From the NCBI GenBank assembly GCA_903824665.1, contig CAIJXT010000033.1, positions 1 to 64,000 on the forward strand: a stretch of DNA of 64,000 nt, written 5' to 3'. Origin of the DNA: an uncultured Bacteroidota bacterium. GTDB taxonomy: Bacteria; Bacteroidota; Bacteroidia; Chitinophagales; Chitinophagaceae. Position numbers and translations under genes: made by a program. Shown here one piece after another: positions 25,977 to 35,537 of this stretch (positions are counted from its first letter, which is position 1; each line of letters opens with the position of its first letter). The notes under the pieces are model-generated. The model was not told the origin of the DNA and made no database searches. It saw only the letters and a list, made by a program, of their open reading frames with translations.

Positions 25977-28958
25977 ATGAATCGTATCTACACCCTTTTC
26001 CCGGTATCAACTCATTGGCTACAAGCTGTAGTGATTGCGTTATGGCTGCTGTTGCCGACGCCTGTGCAGGCACAACGATACCACTTTCACAATCTGAGTG
26101 TAGACGACGGGCTGATACAGTCGCAGGCTACCTGTCTGGCACAGGACAAGACAGGCAATATGTGGATAGGCACGCTGGGTGGGCTTTCACGGTACGACGG
26201 GCGCAATTTCACCAACTATACCGTGCGCAACGGTTTGCTGCATAATATCGTTCAGGCAGTAGCTACTGATGCCAGCAACAATGTATGGATCAGCGGTCCT
26301 GAAGGTCTTTCGTGCTACGACGGCAAGTCGTTCAGGCATTATCGCAAGGAGGTGCAGGTGAGGCGAAAAAACAATAACACACCACAGATAACAATAGTAC
26401 ATGACACAACCTGGTGGCGTGTGCAGGGCGAGGTATATTATATCACCAAGGGGAAGATCAAATATTTTGTAACGCCCGGACAGGCCGGATCCATATCGGC
26501 AATGATGGCCAGCAGTGAGGGCGTGTGGATAGCCAGCGAAGGTGTGATCTACCACTATCATCACGCCCATTGGGACACACTGCGTTTTACGCTGGCGGCA
26601 GAGGAAACGCCTCCAAATATCTATAGGATTTTCAAGGGGAGAGACGGGCTTGTATGGCTGTCGGGTAGCTATGGCTTGTATAAAGTATACAAGGGAGGCA
26701 TAGTGCCTTATACCTACCAGGAAGAACCGCTTACCAATCTGCCAGCGGTTACGTCTGTAGCTGAAGACAACAACGGAACATTGTGGCTGGGTGCCATAAG
26801 CGGTGCAGTGCGGATAGACAACAATGGTATACAGTATTACAACAGGCGCAATGGACTTACGGACAATACGGTGAACGATGTGCTAAAAGACTCTGAGGGC
26901 AGTATCTGGATGGCATCTGACGGACAGGGTGTGTTCAGATTCTCCGGTACACAGTTTACGGGCCTCGACGAGAATCTGGGTTTGCCGAGTGCGCAGGTGA
27001 TGGCCCTTGCCTACAATGGCAGCGACTCGTTGTTTGTAGGCACCTACGATGCGGGACTGTATGTGTTCAACGATCGCAAAGTAACACCACTCTCGTTCCC
27101 ATCGAACCCGGTACCGGCGATCACATCGCTGTGCTACACACCCTACAGCGGACTGTGGATAGGCACAAGGGGCAGAGGATTGTGGAACTACGAAGACGGT
27201 ATTTTCAAACAGTATGCTGCACCGGAGCGGGCATTCCCTTCGAACTCTGTCAACAGCCTTTACATTGACACCTTCAACCGGCTATGGATAGGGTTCTCGA
27301 ATGGTGTAATGGTACTGGAAGAAGGATTATTTAAAACAGCAGACACGAACAACAGCCCTGTATATTCGTTTCTGACAATAGGGTACGACAGCACACTTAT
27401 TGCCACTGAAGATGGATTACGACTGTTTCATGCGGGTGAGGTAAATGCATTCCAAACAGGCACTATTATAGACAGCTCTGCAATTCAGTGTTTTATAAGA
27501 AATGGCAGGGAATTGTTGCTGGGCAGTGGTGACAATGGGGTGATCCGTTACGATATGCACACTCATAAGGCCACAACGATCAATAAGAACCATGGGCTGC
27601 GATCGGACTTTATTTATAACATAGTTGCGGATGATGATGGCAATGTATGGGTGGGTACGGGTTATGGTATACACAAGATAACACTGAAGGGAACGCAGGA
27701 ACCGGTAATCACGTTTTATGGTAAGGCACAGGGTATAATGGGTATGGAGAGTAATATCAACTCTGTGTTGAAATTGCCTGACGGTGGAATATGGTTTGGC
27801 ACTATAAATGGAGCGCTGCATTACGACCCACACACCAGTGCTGTGGCCCCTGCCCCAACGCGAATAGTACTGCAATCGGTAAAGATAGCGGGAGAAAATA
27901 CGCTGGATAAAAGGTGGTTTGACAGTGCGGACAACTGGTACGACATTCCATATAATCTGCGGCTGCCCTACAAAAAAAACAATATTGCCTTTACGTATCA
28001 GGCTATAACCCTGAGTGGCGCCCAGCAGGTGTTGTACAGGTACCGGATGGACGGACTGGATGTACCATGGTCGGACTGGACGACGACCAATTCTGTGACC
28101 TATTCGGCACTTCCTCCCGGCAAGTATGTATTTGTGGTGCAATGCCGAAGCGATGCCGGGACCAGTGCACCGGAGCTGCAGTATGCTTTTGAAATCATTA
28201 CACCAATTCAGAAAACTGCGTGGTTCAGGTTCTCGGTATTGGGAGCATGTATATTGCTGGGTATCATTCTGCAATATCTGGTGAGCAGCCAAAAACAACG
28301 CCGGCTGAAGCTACTGGCAAAACTGCGAACAGAGGAGCAGGGTAAAATACGCACAAGGACAGCGGAGGACTTTCATGACGAGATAGGCAATAAGCTGACC
28401 AGAATAAACGTGCTGACCAATGTGCTGAAAAACAAAGTGGTGTTGAACCCGGAGACGCTGCGAATTCTGGGGCAAATTGAAGACAACACATCGCAGCTGT
28501 ACAGTGGCACCAGAGACATATTGTGGTCACTGAAACCATCTAATGACGGCCTGTATGAAATACTGCACCGTATACGCGACTTTGGCACAGAACTGTTTCA
28601 GGATACGGAGATCCTGTTCACATTTACCGGCACTGATGAGGACTGGCGCAGACACCGGCTGGATATGGAAATGAGCCGCAACCTGATCATGATTTTCAAA
28701 GAAGCGATGAATAATGCGCTCAAGTATGCGGGGGCGAAGAAAATCTCGTTGGATATAACAATGAAAACCAGAAACACCTTGCATCTGGTGCTGAAAGATG
28801 ACGGAGTGGGTTTCGATGTACACAAAGCGAAAAAAGGAAACGGGCTGGCCAATATGAATACACGTGCTGGCAGGCTCAACAGCAAGCTGTATATAGACTC
28901 GCGTGAAGGCAAGGGCACCATCATCACGCTGACCTTTAAAATACCGCCAAACAGGTGA
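25977..28958 (+). CDS. Sensor histidine kinase with periplasmic two-component regulator propeller
   Basis: The product is 993 residues. After a signal segment (VIALWLLLPTPVQAQ) come about a dozen propeller repeats with the pattern NxWIGTxGGLSRYDG (residues 40-620), then a Y_Y_Y domain (about 665-755), one membrane helix (FSVLGACILLGIILQYLVS), a HisKA_3 dimerisation domain with phospho-accepting His800 in AEDFHDEIGNK, and a HATPase domain with N-box EAMNNALKYA, DDGVGFD and GNGLANMN. It resembles the sensor half of hybrid regulators of polysaccharide use but lacks receiver and AraC domains. The LuxR-type regulator 45 bases downstream is its probable partner. The ligand is unknown. Confidence 0.94.
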   Translation: MNRIYTLFPVSTHWLQAVVIALWLLLPTPVQAQRYHFHNLSVDDGLIQSQATCLAQDKTGNMWIGTLGGLSRYDGRNFTNYTVRNGLLHNIVQAVATDASNNVWISGPEGLSCYDGKSFRHYRKEVQVRRKNNNTPQITIVHDTTWWRVQGEVYYITKGKIKYFVTPGQAGSISAMMASSEGVWIASEGVIYHYHHAHWDTLRFTLAAEETPPNIYRIFKGRDGLVWLSGSYGLYKVYKGGIVPYTYQEEPLTNLPAVTSVAEDNNGTLWLGAISGAVRIDNNGIQYYNRRNGLTDNTVNDVLKDSEGSIWMASDGQGVFRFSGTQFTGLDENLGLPSAQVMALAYNGSDSLFVGTYDAGLYVFNDRKVTPLSFPSNPVPAITSLCYTPYSGLWIGTRGRGLWNYEDGIFKQYAAPERAFPSNSVNSLYIDTFNRLWIGFSNGVMVLEEGLFKTADTNNSPVYSFLTIGYDSTLIATEDGLRLFHAGEVNAFQTGTIIDSSAIQCFIRNGRELLLGSGDNGVIRYDMHTHKATTINKNHGLRSDFIYNIVADDDGNVWVGTGYGIHKITLKGTQEPVITFYGKAQGIMGMESNINSVLKLPDGGIWFGTINGALHYDPHTSAVAPAPTRIVLQSVKIAGENTLDKRWFDSADNWYDIPYNLRLPYKKNNIAFTYQAITLSGAQQVLYRYRMDGLDVPWSDWTTTNSVTYSALPPGKYVFVVQCRSDAGTSAPELQYAFEIITPIQKTAWFRFSVLGACILLGIILQYLVSSQKQRRLKLLAKLRTEEQGKIRTRTAEDFHDEIGNKLTRINVLTNVLKNKVVLNPETLRILGQIEDNTSQLYSGTRDILWSLKPSNDGLYEILHRIRDFGTELFQDTEILFTFTGTDEDWRRHRLDMEMSRNLIMIFKEAMNNALKYAGAKKISLDITMKTRNTLHLVLKDDGVGFDVHKAKKGNGLANMNTRAGRLNSKLYIDSREGKGTIITLTFKIPPNR

Positions 28959-29003
28959 TATGAATACAGATCTTATTGCTGAACTTTACAAAAACGCATA
29001 TTT

Positions 29004-29636
29004 ATGAAACGTGATCTGGATATACATGTAGTCATCATTGAAGACGATGAAACCATCAGGGAAGGATATGCATTTCTGATTGGCAATACTACAGGTTACA
29101 AAATAGCAGGTACATATGCCTCGTACGAAGACGCAGCGAAAAAGATAGCAAATGACAATCCGGATGTGATATTGCTAGATGTGGAGCTGCCAGGCATTTC
29201 AGGAATTGAAGCATTGCCGAAACTAAAAAAATTACTGCCTGACACCCATATACTGATACTGACTGTGTATGAGCAGGAAATGCTGATATTCCGTGCGCTG
29301 GGCAATGGCGCTGCAGGCTATCTGACCAAGAATACGCAGCCCGAAAAAATAGTGGCGGCGATACACGAGGTAATGGAAGGTGGCGGCCCTATGAGCGCAC
29401 ACATTGCGCGCATGGTCATATCGTCATTCAAACGCAATGAGGCTACCCCACTCACCCGCCGCGAAACAGAAATACTGGAACAGATATCGACCGGCAAAAG
29501 CCGCAAACGCATAGCTGAAGAACTGTTTATAGATCTGGAAACCGTAAAATCGCACATCAAGAACATATACCACAAACTGGATGTACACTCTAAAGCCGAT
29601 GCTATTAAAGCGGCAAAGGACAATAAGTTTATCTGA
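29004..29636 (+). CDS. NarL/LuxR-family response regulator
   Basis: The product is 210 residues. The receiver domain has the acidic pair EDDE, phospho-acceptor Asp59 in VILLDVELPG, LTVYE and the conserved lysine in GYLTKNT. The C-terminal helix-turn-helix is LuxR-type (LTRRETEILEQISTGKSRK, then ETVKSHIKNIYHKLDVHSK). It lies 45 bases after the histidine kinase in the same direction and should be phosphorylated by it. Targets are unknown. The gene ends 70 bases before the convergent GLPGLI gene. Confidence 0.94.
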   Translation: MKRDLDIHVVIIEDDETIREGYAFLIGNTTGYKIAGTYASYEDAAKKIANDNPDVILLDVELPGISGIEALPKLKKLLPDTHILILTVYEQEMLIFRALGNGAAGYLTKNTQPEKIVAAIHEVMEGGGPMSAHIARMVISSFKRNEATPLTRRETEILEQISTGKSRKRIAEELFIDLETVKSHIKNIYHKLDVHSKADAIKAAKDNKFI

Positions 29637-29706
29637 CATTGGCGTGATTGGGTACGCGGGCAGAAGACCGGATGTGTTTGCAGAAGAAATCCAGTTACAA
29701 CGTGGA

Positions 29707-30447
29707 CTATAATACCGTCCACCAGATATTGCGGGATGCCATACTACCCCACTTGCGGAAGCTGTCGTAGACGTTGTCGAATAGTTCTTTCTCTGTTACT
29801 TTCTTTCCCTTTTCAGCTATCACGAAATCGGTTTCTTTGGGTGGGGTCAGCTCTACCTTGGTAGCAATCCATGTGGTGTGCAGCCTGGGTATGGCCAGCT
29901 CCATGATCATGCCCGGGAGACCGCCAAACATTTCGGGTCCGCCACTCACCGGAATATCCTCTGTATAAAAGGCGACAACATAAACAGTATCGCATATCCT
30001 GCCCACTGCCTTGTGGCATTTGAAGTTGGCGATAGTTCTTATCTCGTCTTTTTCTTTCCAGTCTATTACCCTGATCGTGTCTTCTACAAAAAATTTCTGT
30101 TCAAAGACCGCTTTGTTTGCTTTGATGTTAGCAGTTCTGAAATCGGTAAGTACTGTATTGGTAGTAGCCGGGCCGCCACCAAACATTTTGAAAACATTGT
30201 TACCTTCTACCTCCCTACCGGGTTTGTAGATGCTTCGGGTAGTATCAAAGAGCATATCGAAATAGCTGCTGTTGAACTTGGGTATCTGCGCTTTCATTTT
30301 TTCGAACATGGGATTGCTCTCCATCTCATCAAGCTGGGCATGCACGTTTACACGTCGCTCAAACTCCATCTTTCCGGCAAGTGTATGCTGAGCAACAGCG
30401 CTGAATGTGACCCCTAGCAGCAGGCAAATGGACAGTATTTTTTTCAT
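29707..30447 (-). CDS. GLPGLI family protein
   Basis: The product is 246 residues with a signal peptide (ILSICLLLGVTFSAVAQ). The family signature, usually GGLPGLI, appears as FGGLPGMIMEL near residue 175, preceded by VVAFYTEDIPVSGGP. GLPGLI proteins are Bacteroidota-specific periplasmic or outer-membrane proteins of unknown function. They often sit beside a TonB-receptor-like barrel gene, as here: it starts 14 bases after the barrel gene stops, so they form an operon. Functional linkage with the barrel is inferred from that recurring association. Confidence 0.9.
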   Translation of the reverse strand: MKKILSICLLLGVTFSAVAQHTLAGKMEFERRVNVHAQLDEMESNPMFEKMKAQIPKFNSSYFDMLFDTTRSIYKPGREVEGNNVFKMFGGGPATTNTVLTDFRTANIKANKAVFEQKFFVEDTIRVIDWKEKDEIRTIANFKCHKAVGRICDTVYVVAFYTEDIPVSGGPEMFGGLPGMIMELAIPRLHTTWIATKVELTPPKETDFVIAEKGKKVTEKELFDNVYDSFRKWGSMASRNIWWTVL

Positions 30448-30461
30448 AGTCGTTTGTGTTA

Positions 30462-33275
30462 TTATCTCATCATCATCATGCCGCCACCTGATGGTGGCGG
30501 TGCGCCGGCGGGTGTGTGGCTAAAATTCCAGATCAGATTGAGCATACCATAACGCCTGATCGTATTGTAACTGTTCTGGGTAACGATACTGCCCTGTGCC
30601 GTACGACTGAAGCCGAGATTCTGATTCAAGATATCATACACAGAAATGCGCAAAGCCAGCTCTCCCATTTTTAGGAATTTCTTTTCTACGTAAGCATTCC
30701 ACCTGATCACATTATTGTTGGTGGTGAATATCTCTGTTGTCTGCCTGAACATCATATCTACAGAACTACCGAGTTCGATTTTGGCGGGCAGCTGCACTGA
30801 ACCACTGAGATCGTTGTTGAAAATGTAGTAGCTGATCGTGGCAGGATTGTTTGTAGATACGTTGTTATTGTAGGTGATCTGGGGATTCCACCGCAGTTCG
30901 AATTTGTTCTCCTTGTCATAGTTGACATAGGGGCCAAAGGAAAGGCTGGTATTGTCGCTGCTGTTCTGTTGCAGGTTTATCTGGTTATTGATGTGGTACA
31001 CAGATCCATTTATCTGCGCCCCTACCATAAAATCAGTTTTATTGATCTTGAACCCATATCCCAGATACCCGAAACCATTGTAGTTGCCATTAACATTGAT
31101 ATAGCTTGTTTTGTTCACCCCGCTGTCTGTGCGCTGCGATGTGCTGATGGCGTCGGATATGGTGCTGAAGGATGCAGTAGCCCAGAGGAATCGACTCTGC
31201 AGAATTTTGTAGTCGTTGAACCTCAGTGCAACCTTATTGATAAATTCCTGCTTGAGGTTGGGGTTGCCCTCCATCACATTGAGCGGGTCGGTATTTTGGG
31301 TAAAGGGCTGCAGCTGATTGATGGTGGGCTGGCGCGTGCTGCCCTGATAGTTGACATTGAAACTGGTTTGCTTGCCGATACGATAGGTGAATGCCGCTTT
31401 GGGGAAAAGATTCACGAAGTTGTATCTGGTGTCACCACCATTCAGGAGATCTGTTTGCAGAAAATCTGTGTTAGACACATCGCCTCCAAAATTGAAATTG
31501 AAGTCTTTGAAAACAAATTTGAAATTCAGACCACCTGAGTTAGACAAAATATTGAACCTGTAATCGCTGCTGAAAATTTTGTTGGGGTCGTCGCTATATA
31601 CAACATCTGTAGTGTTGGGTATTGTATCGAACGACTTGTTCTCAGCCGTGCTGTTGTTGACCGTGAGACCATAGCTGATCTCGGCATAGGCCACCTTAGA
31701 AAGCGGCTCGGTATAAGTAGCCTTGCCCGAAAACGCCAGCGTAGTAGAATTGTTGACTTTCTCCTGCCGGGTTACCGCTGCAATTGTATCGTAGTAAATG
31801 GTGGAATTAAAGTTGCCCGTATTTTTGGAGTCCTTGTAATTCTCCTTGGCATCTATCGACAGTGTTCTTCCCTTTTTTGCAAACTTGTGGCGGAACAATA
31901 GGTCTGTGTTGACAAACTGTGCATTGCCAAAGCTGGTGATATTGCGGCGGTTATTGATGGTATCGCTTGAAACATTGTTTGTGATGAAGTAGTTGTCTGT
32001 GTTGTATTCCGACTCTGTGGCCGTTTCTTTAGCACCCGCATTGGCAGTGATTTTGACTGAGGTGTTGCTGTCAATTTTCCAGTCGTACATGATATCGAAC
32101 CCATGGCGATCGCCTGTACTGAACTGATCCTTTCGGGTGTCATTGACCCTAATGACATTGCCTGGTAATGAAAACTGATTCATTGTATTTCCTTCCATGT
32201 CCACATTCTGTCGGGCAAAGCGATAGTTGGCTGAGATGTGCTGCTTTGTTTCATTCCATTTATCGGCATAGTGTGCTCCGCCGGTCCATGTGGTTGGCAA
32301 TCCTTCTCCATTGTATTTGCCGTTCCACCCGGCAAAGTCTTCTTCGCTGCGCGAGATGGTAGAGACAAACGAACCATCATCTGATATTTCGGTAGTGCCA
32401 TTGCCACTGCCGAATCTGTCATTGTCCTGCCAGCCTAGGCCGGCCTTATCTGTATTGGACATGATACCGAAGGCTGACAATTGTCGTTTTGCCTTAAAGG
32501 CGTTTATCATACCCTGATTCTGGAAATAGCCATCAGACCCGCCCCCTGCATCAACCTTTCCAAAGTAGCCTTTCTTCTTTTCTTCTTTCAGCTCCAGATT
32601 GATGGTCTTTGTTTTTTGTCCATCGTCGATGCCGGTGAAATCGGCCTGATCACTTTTTTTGTCGTAAACCTGCACCTTTTTCACAGCATCAGCCTGCAGT
32701 CCGCGGGTGACTACTTTAGGGTCGTCTGAGAAAAACTCTTCGCCATCAACCAGTACCTTCTGCACTGACTCTCCCTGCGCCACTATCTGGCCATTTTTGT
32801 CGACCTGAATACCAGGCAATTTTTTCAGCAGATCTTCCACTGTTGCTCCTTCCTTGACCTTGAAACTGTCGGCCATGTACTCGGTAGTATCGCCCTTTAT
32901 TTTTATTGCTGATATCTGCTGTGTGAGTACAAACTCCTGCAGCAGGTGTGATTTGGAGATCATGGGTAAATCACCGAGGTCAGTATTAGCCTTCTTGACA
33001 TTGACCACATCTATATAGTCGGCAAAGCCCGGAAAAGTAACGCGCAGAAAATACTTGCCCTGTGTGTTTACCTTAGTTTCGAACCGACCATCGGGCCGGG
33101 TGCGTGCACGTGCTGCAATAACTGAGTCTGACGTACGGATGAGCACCACCGATGCAAGCGACAAGGGAGTCGCATTCATAGTATCGGTTACAGAACCGCG
33201 GACCATAAACGGCTGCGCCTGCCCCTGTGCCAGATAACAAAATAAGAAAAAGAATAATGAGGAGAGGTACTTCAT
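30462..33275 (-). CDS. Outer-membrane beta-barrel protein with carboxypeptidase-like domain (TonB-receptor-like)
   Basis: The product is 937 residues. A signal peptide (YLSSLFFFLFCYLAQGQAQ) is followed by a carboxypeptidase-like regulatory domain (about 25-105: VRGSVTDTMNATPLSLASV), a plug-like segment (GATVEDLLKKLPGIQVDKNGQIVAQGES is the classic stretch near 140-170, abbreviated here to its ends), and a long OMP_b-brl_3 barrel to the C-terminus. It lacks a SusC-type layout and has no SusD partner. The extreme C-terminus is unusual, SGGGMMMMR. It probably transports or binds an unknown ligand in the outer membrane, powered by TonB. The GLPGLI gene follows 14 bases downstream. Confidence 0.9.
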   Translation of the reverse strand: MKYLSSLFFFLFCYLAQGQAQPFMVRGSVTDTMNATPLSLASVVLIRTSDSVIAARARTRPDGRFETKVNTQGKYFLRVTFPGFADYIDVVNVKKANTDLGDLPMISKSHLLQEFVLTQQISAIKIKGDTTEYMADSFKVKEGATVEDLLKKLPGIQVDKNGQIVAQGESVQKVLVDGEEFFSDDPKVVTRGLQADAVKKVQVYDKKSDQADFTGIDDGQKTKTINLELKEEKKKGYFGKVDAGGGSDGYFQNQGMINAFKAKRQLSAFGIMSNTDKAGLGWQDNDRFGSGNGTTEISDDGSFVSTISRSEEDFAGWNGKYNGEGLPTTWTGGAHYADKWNETKQHISANYRFARQNVDMEGNTMNQFSLPGNVIRVNDTRKDQFSTGDRHGFDIMYDWKIDSNTSVKITANAGAKETATESEYNTDNYFITNNVSSDTINNRRNITSFGNAQFVNTDLLFRHKFAKKGRTLSIDAKENYKDSKNTGNFNSTIYYDTIAAVTRQEKVNNSTTLAFSGKATYTEPLSKVAYAEISYGLTVNNSTAENKSFDTIPNTTDVVYSDDPNKIFSSDYRFNILSNSGGLNFKFVFKDFNFNFGGDVSNTDFLQTDLLNGGDTRYNFVNLFPKAAFTYRIGKQTSFNVNYQGSTRQPTINQLQPFTQNTDPLNVMEGNPNLKQEFINKVALRFNDYKILQSRFLWATASFSTISDAISTSQRTDSGVNKTSYINVNGNYNGFGYLGYGFKINKTDFMVGAQINGSVYHINNQINLQQNSSDNTSLSFGPYVNYDKENKFELRWNPQITYNNNVSTNNPATISYYIFNNDLSGSVQLPAKIELGSSVDMMFRQTTEIFTTNNNVIRWNAYVEKKFLKMGELALRISVYDILNQNLGFSRTAQGSIVTQNSYNTIRRYGMLNLIWNFSHTPAGAPPPSGGGMMMMR

Positions 33276-33452
33276 ACAGTTTTTTGCCGGGAGGGCCGGG
33301 AGCGTGATTTGTAATTTACCTGTAAAAAAACAAAAATCTGTTCACTGGCTACCCAGAAAAAACTAATACAGAGGGGGTTGCACCTACATTTAACATTCCC
33401 TTACAATCTGTATAGGGCTGTAAGGTTTCCGCTAGCAATGTCCTTTAGATGG

Positions 33453-35480
33453 CTAATCAACAAAATACATCTTCATTTCACCCTTGCCTTTTACTTCCAG
33501 TTCGCCGCGGTATTCGCAAGTAAAGGCATCTTTAACTAATTCGTAGGTGTTTTGCGATATATTGATCCGGCCGGGGGCTCCATGCTGCTCCATACGCGCT
33601 GCGGTGTTTACGGTGTCGCCCCATATGTCGTAAGCAAACTTCTTTACACCCACAATACCGGCAACAACGCTGCCACTGTGTATGCCAATGCGGATTCTGA
33701 AAGTAAGATCCCCACCATGATCAGCAAGGCGATTGGCCATAAAAGCACTGATTTCTTTTGCAGCACGAACCATATTCAGCGCATGGTCGGGGTCGGCTTT
33801 GGGCAGGCCAGCCACAGCAAGATAGGCGTCACCAATGGTTTTTATCTTTTCGATTCCATACTTACCTGTGATTTCATCAAATGCTTTAAAACATGCATGG
33901 AGCTCATCGATCAGTGCCTGGGGGCTGGTGTGCTCTCCGGCCTTAGTGAAGTTCACAAAATCGGTGAACAGCACAGAAACATTGTCGTAATGTCGGGCAA
34001 CGGTAGCACCATTAGCTTTAAGTTCTTCTGCCACCTCTGCCGGAAGGATATTGAGCAGCAGATCATCAGACTTCTTTTTCGCTGCTTTGAGTTCGGCATG
34101 CTGGTGTTCAATTTCTTCCTTCTGGGCTACCACCTCAGATGTGCGTATAAGGACCTCTTTTTCCAACACCTCGTTCTGGCCCGCCAGCAAATCCTGCTTT
34201 TCCTTTTCTTTAGCAAGATTTTCCTCGGAAAGCTGCCTTATGGAATCGACCTGCGCAATAAGCATGCGCTGATCCAGACCGTTTCTACGCCCCAGAATAA
34301 ATACTGCAGCAAGCGGATAAATGTACATTATAGAAGAAGCCAGATAACTGATCATTATGGGGAAAAACTCATTGTCGAAAGCTTTGCCGGCATCTGCTGC
34401 AACTGCAAAAATAAGAATGAATATTGCGCCTAAAAACACGACGATAGGAATAAAACATACCCATAGTACCACTCTCACTTCCCACCGTTTCTGACCGATG
34501 CCCCGCAACAGATAATAAAGTGTAGATATCCAGACATAGCAATACAAAACGACCTTTACCGACATGATGATCCAAGGGGCTCTGGTATTCAATCCGGATT
34601 GCAGTCCGTAGCGCACAAAAGGAATAAAACACAGCAGCATGATGATGCCCATCACGATAAGCGGTATTTTCGTTTTCTCCTTGTTTCTGAGCACCTTGCA
34701 AAAAAAGATAGAGAGAAACTCGAAGCAAAAAATACCAAAAAATGACTCGAGATGATAAAGCAGGTCTGTATGCAGATGTGGCCACAAAAGGGACAAAGCA
34801 GCAAAGAGGCAAAAGAGTGAGAAATAAAGGTGTTCTGTCTTTTCTCTGAAATAGAAAAACAAAGTCAGAAACACGATACCAAATGCCAGATAATAGGACC
34901 CTGCACTAAACGACTCGTTGTCATCGGCAATATCATCCTTCATCTTTTTCAGGGCATCTTTTTTCTCGTAAATCGCCATTCCCAACTCAAAATTGTCGGT
35001 TTTGTAGGGCAAATAAACGATCCGGAGTCTGTTTAACTGTTCTCTGAACAGGAAGTCTACATAATCATCCTGAATAGGATTGCGTTCCCGGCCATCCTTG
35101 CCAAAAGCTCCGGTTGCGAGAATTGACTGTCCATTCAGCCACACCGCTACAGATCCTTCGATCTGGTAATGTATAGCCAGTATATTAGTGATGAACTGAC
35201 TATCGATATAGAGATCAGTATTCAACTCTGCCCGGGCAAATTGTGCGCCATTAAGCAGCGTATCCGGTTTGGTGGTAATAAACCGGGCTGTTTTCCCGTT
35301 TTTATAGGCTACCTCAACCTGCCAGGTAATATGATCGAATATCTTAATTGACGAAGTAGTGTCTTTTCTGATTTTCTCGCCAATAAAAAAAATAGAATCA
35401 ACCTTGGCCGATAGTTTGGTACCAGCAAGCAAAATCAGGCACAACAAAACCAACAATGTACGCTGAAAAATTTCTTTCAT
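33453..35480 (-). CDS. Class III adenylate cyclase with 7TMR-DISM-like sensor
   Basis: From the ATG at 35480 the product is 675 residues. A signal segment and extracytoplasmic domain (to about 190, GSVAVWLNGQSILATG) precede seven membrane helices (about 195-410), a coiled coil (NLAKEKEKQDLLAGQNEVLE), the NILPAEVAEELKANG linker and a cyclase domain. The cyclase has both metal-binding aspartates (Asp507 in FTDFVNF, Asp551 in TIGDAYLAV), the adenine-selecting lysine in EKIKTIGD and aspartate in YDIWGDTVN, plus ARMEQH with the transition-state arginine. It should therefore make cAMP. It lies 57 bases downstream of a second cyclase gene with a nearly matching catalytic half. Confidence 0.92.
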   Translation of the reverse strand: MKEIFQRTLLVLLCLILLAGTKLSAKVDSIFFIGEKIRKDTTSSIKIFDHITWQVEVAYKNGKTARFITTKPDTLLNGAQFARAELNTDLYIDSQFITNILAIHYQIEGSVAVWLNGQSILATGAFGKDGRERNPIQDDYVDFLFREQLNRLRIVYLPYKTDNFELGMAIYEKKDALKKMKDDIADDNESFSAGSYYLAFGIVFLTLFFYFREKTEHLYFSLFCLFAALSLLWPHLHTDLLYHLESFFGIFCFEFLSIFFCKVLRNKEKTKIPLIVMGIIMLLCFIPFVRYGLQSGLNTRAPWIIMSVKVVLYCYVWISTLYYLLRGIGQKRWEVRVVLWVCFIPIVVFLGAIFILIFAVAADAGKAFDNEFFPIMISYLASSIMYIYPLAAVFILGRRNGLDQRMLIAQVDSIRQLSEENLAKEKEKQDLLAGQNEVLEKEVLIRTSEVVAQKEEIEHQHAELKAAKKKSDDLLLNILPAEVAEELKANGATVARHYDNVSVLFTDFVNFTKAGEHTSPQALIDELHACFKAFDEITGKYGIEKIKTIGDAYLAVAGLPKADPDHALNMVRAAKEISAFMANRLADHGGDLTFRIRIGIHSGSVVAGIVGVKKFAYDIWGDTVNTAARMEQHGAPGRINISQNTYELVKDAFTCEYRGELEVKGKGEMKMYFVD

Positions 35481-35537
35481 TTCGGGCAGGAATCGCAGGC
35501 AAATTAATAAACGGCAAATTAAAAATTGCAAAAACTT

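Noticed and set aside
27417-28298. 293-codon minus-strand frame
   Set aside because: Antisense to the histidine kinase, whose domain order is intact.
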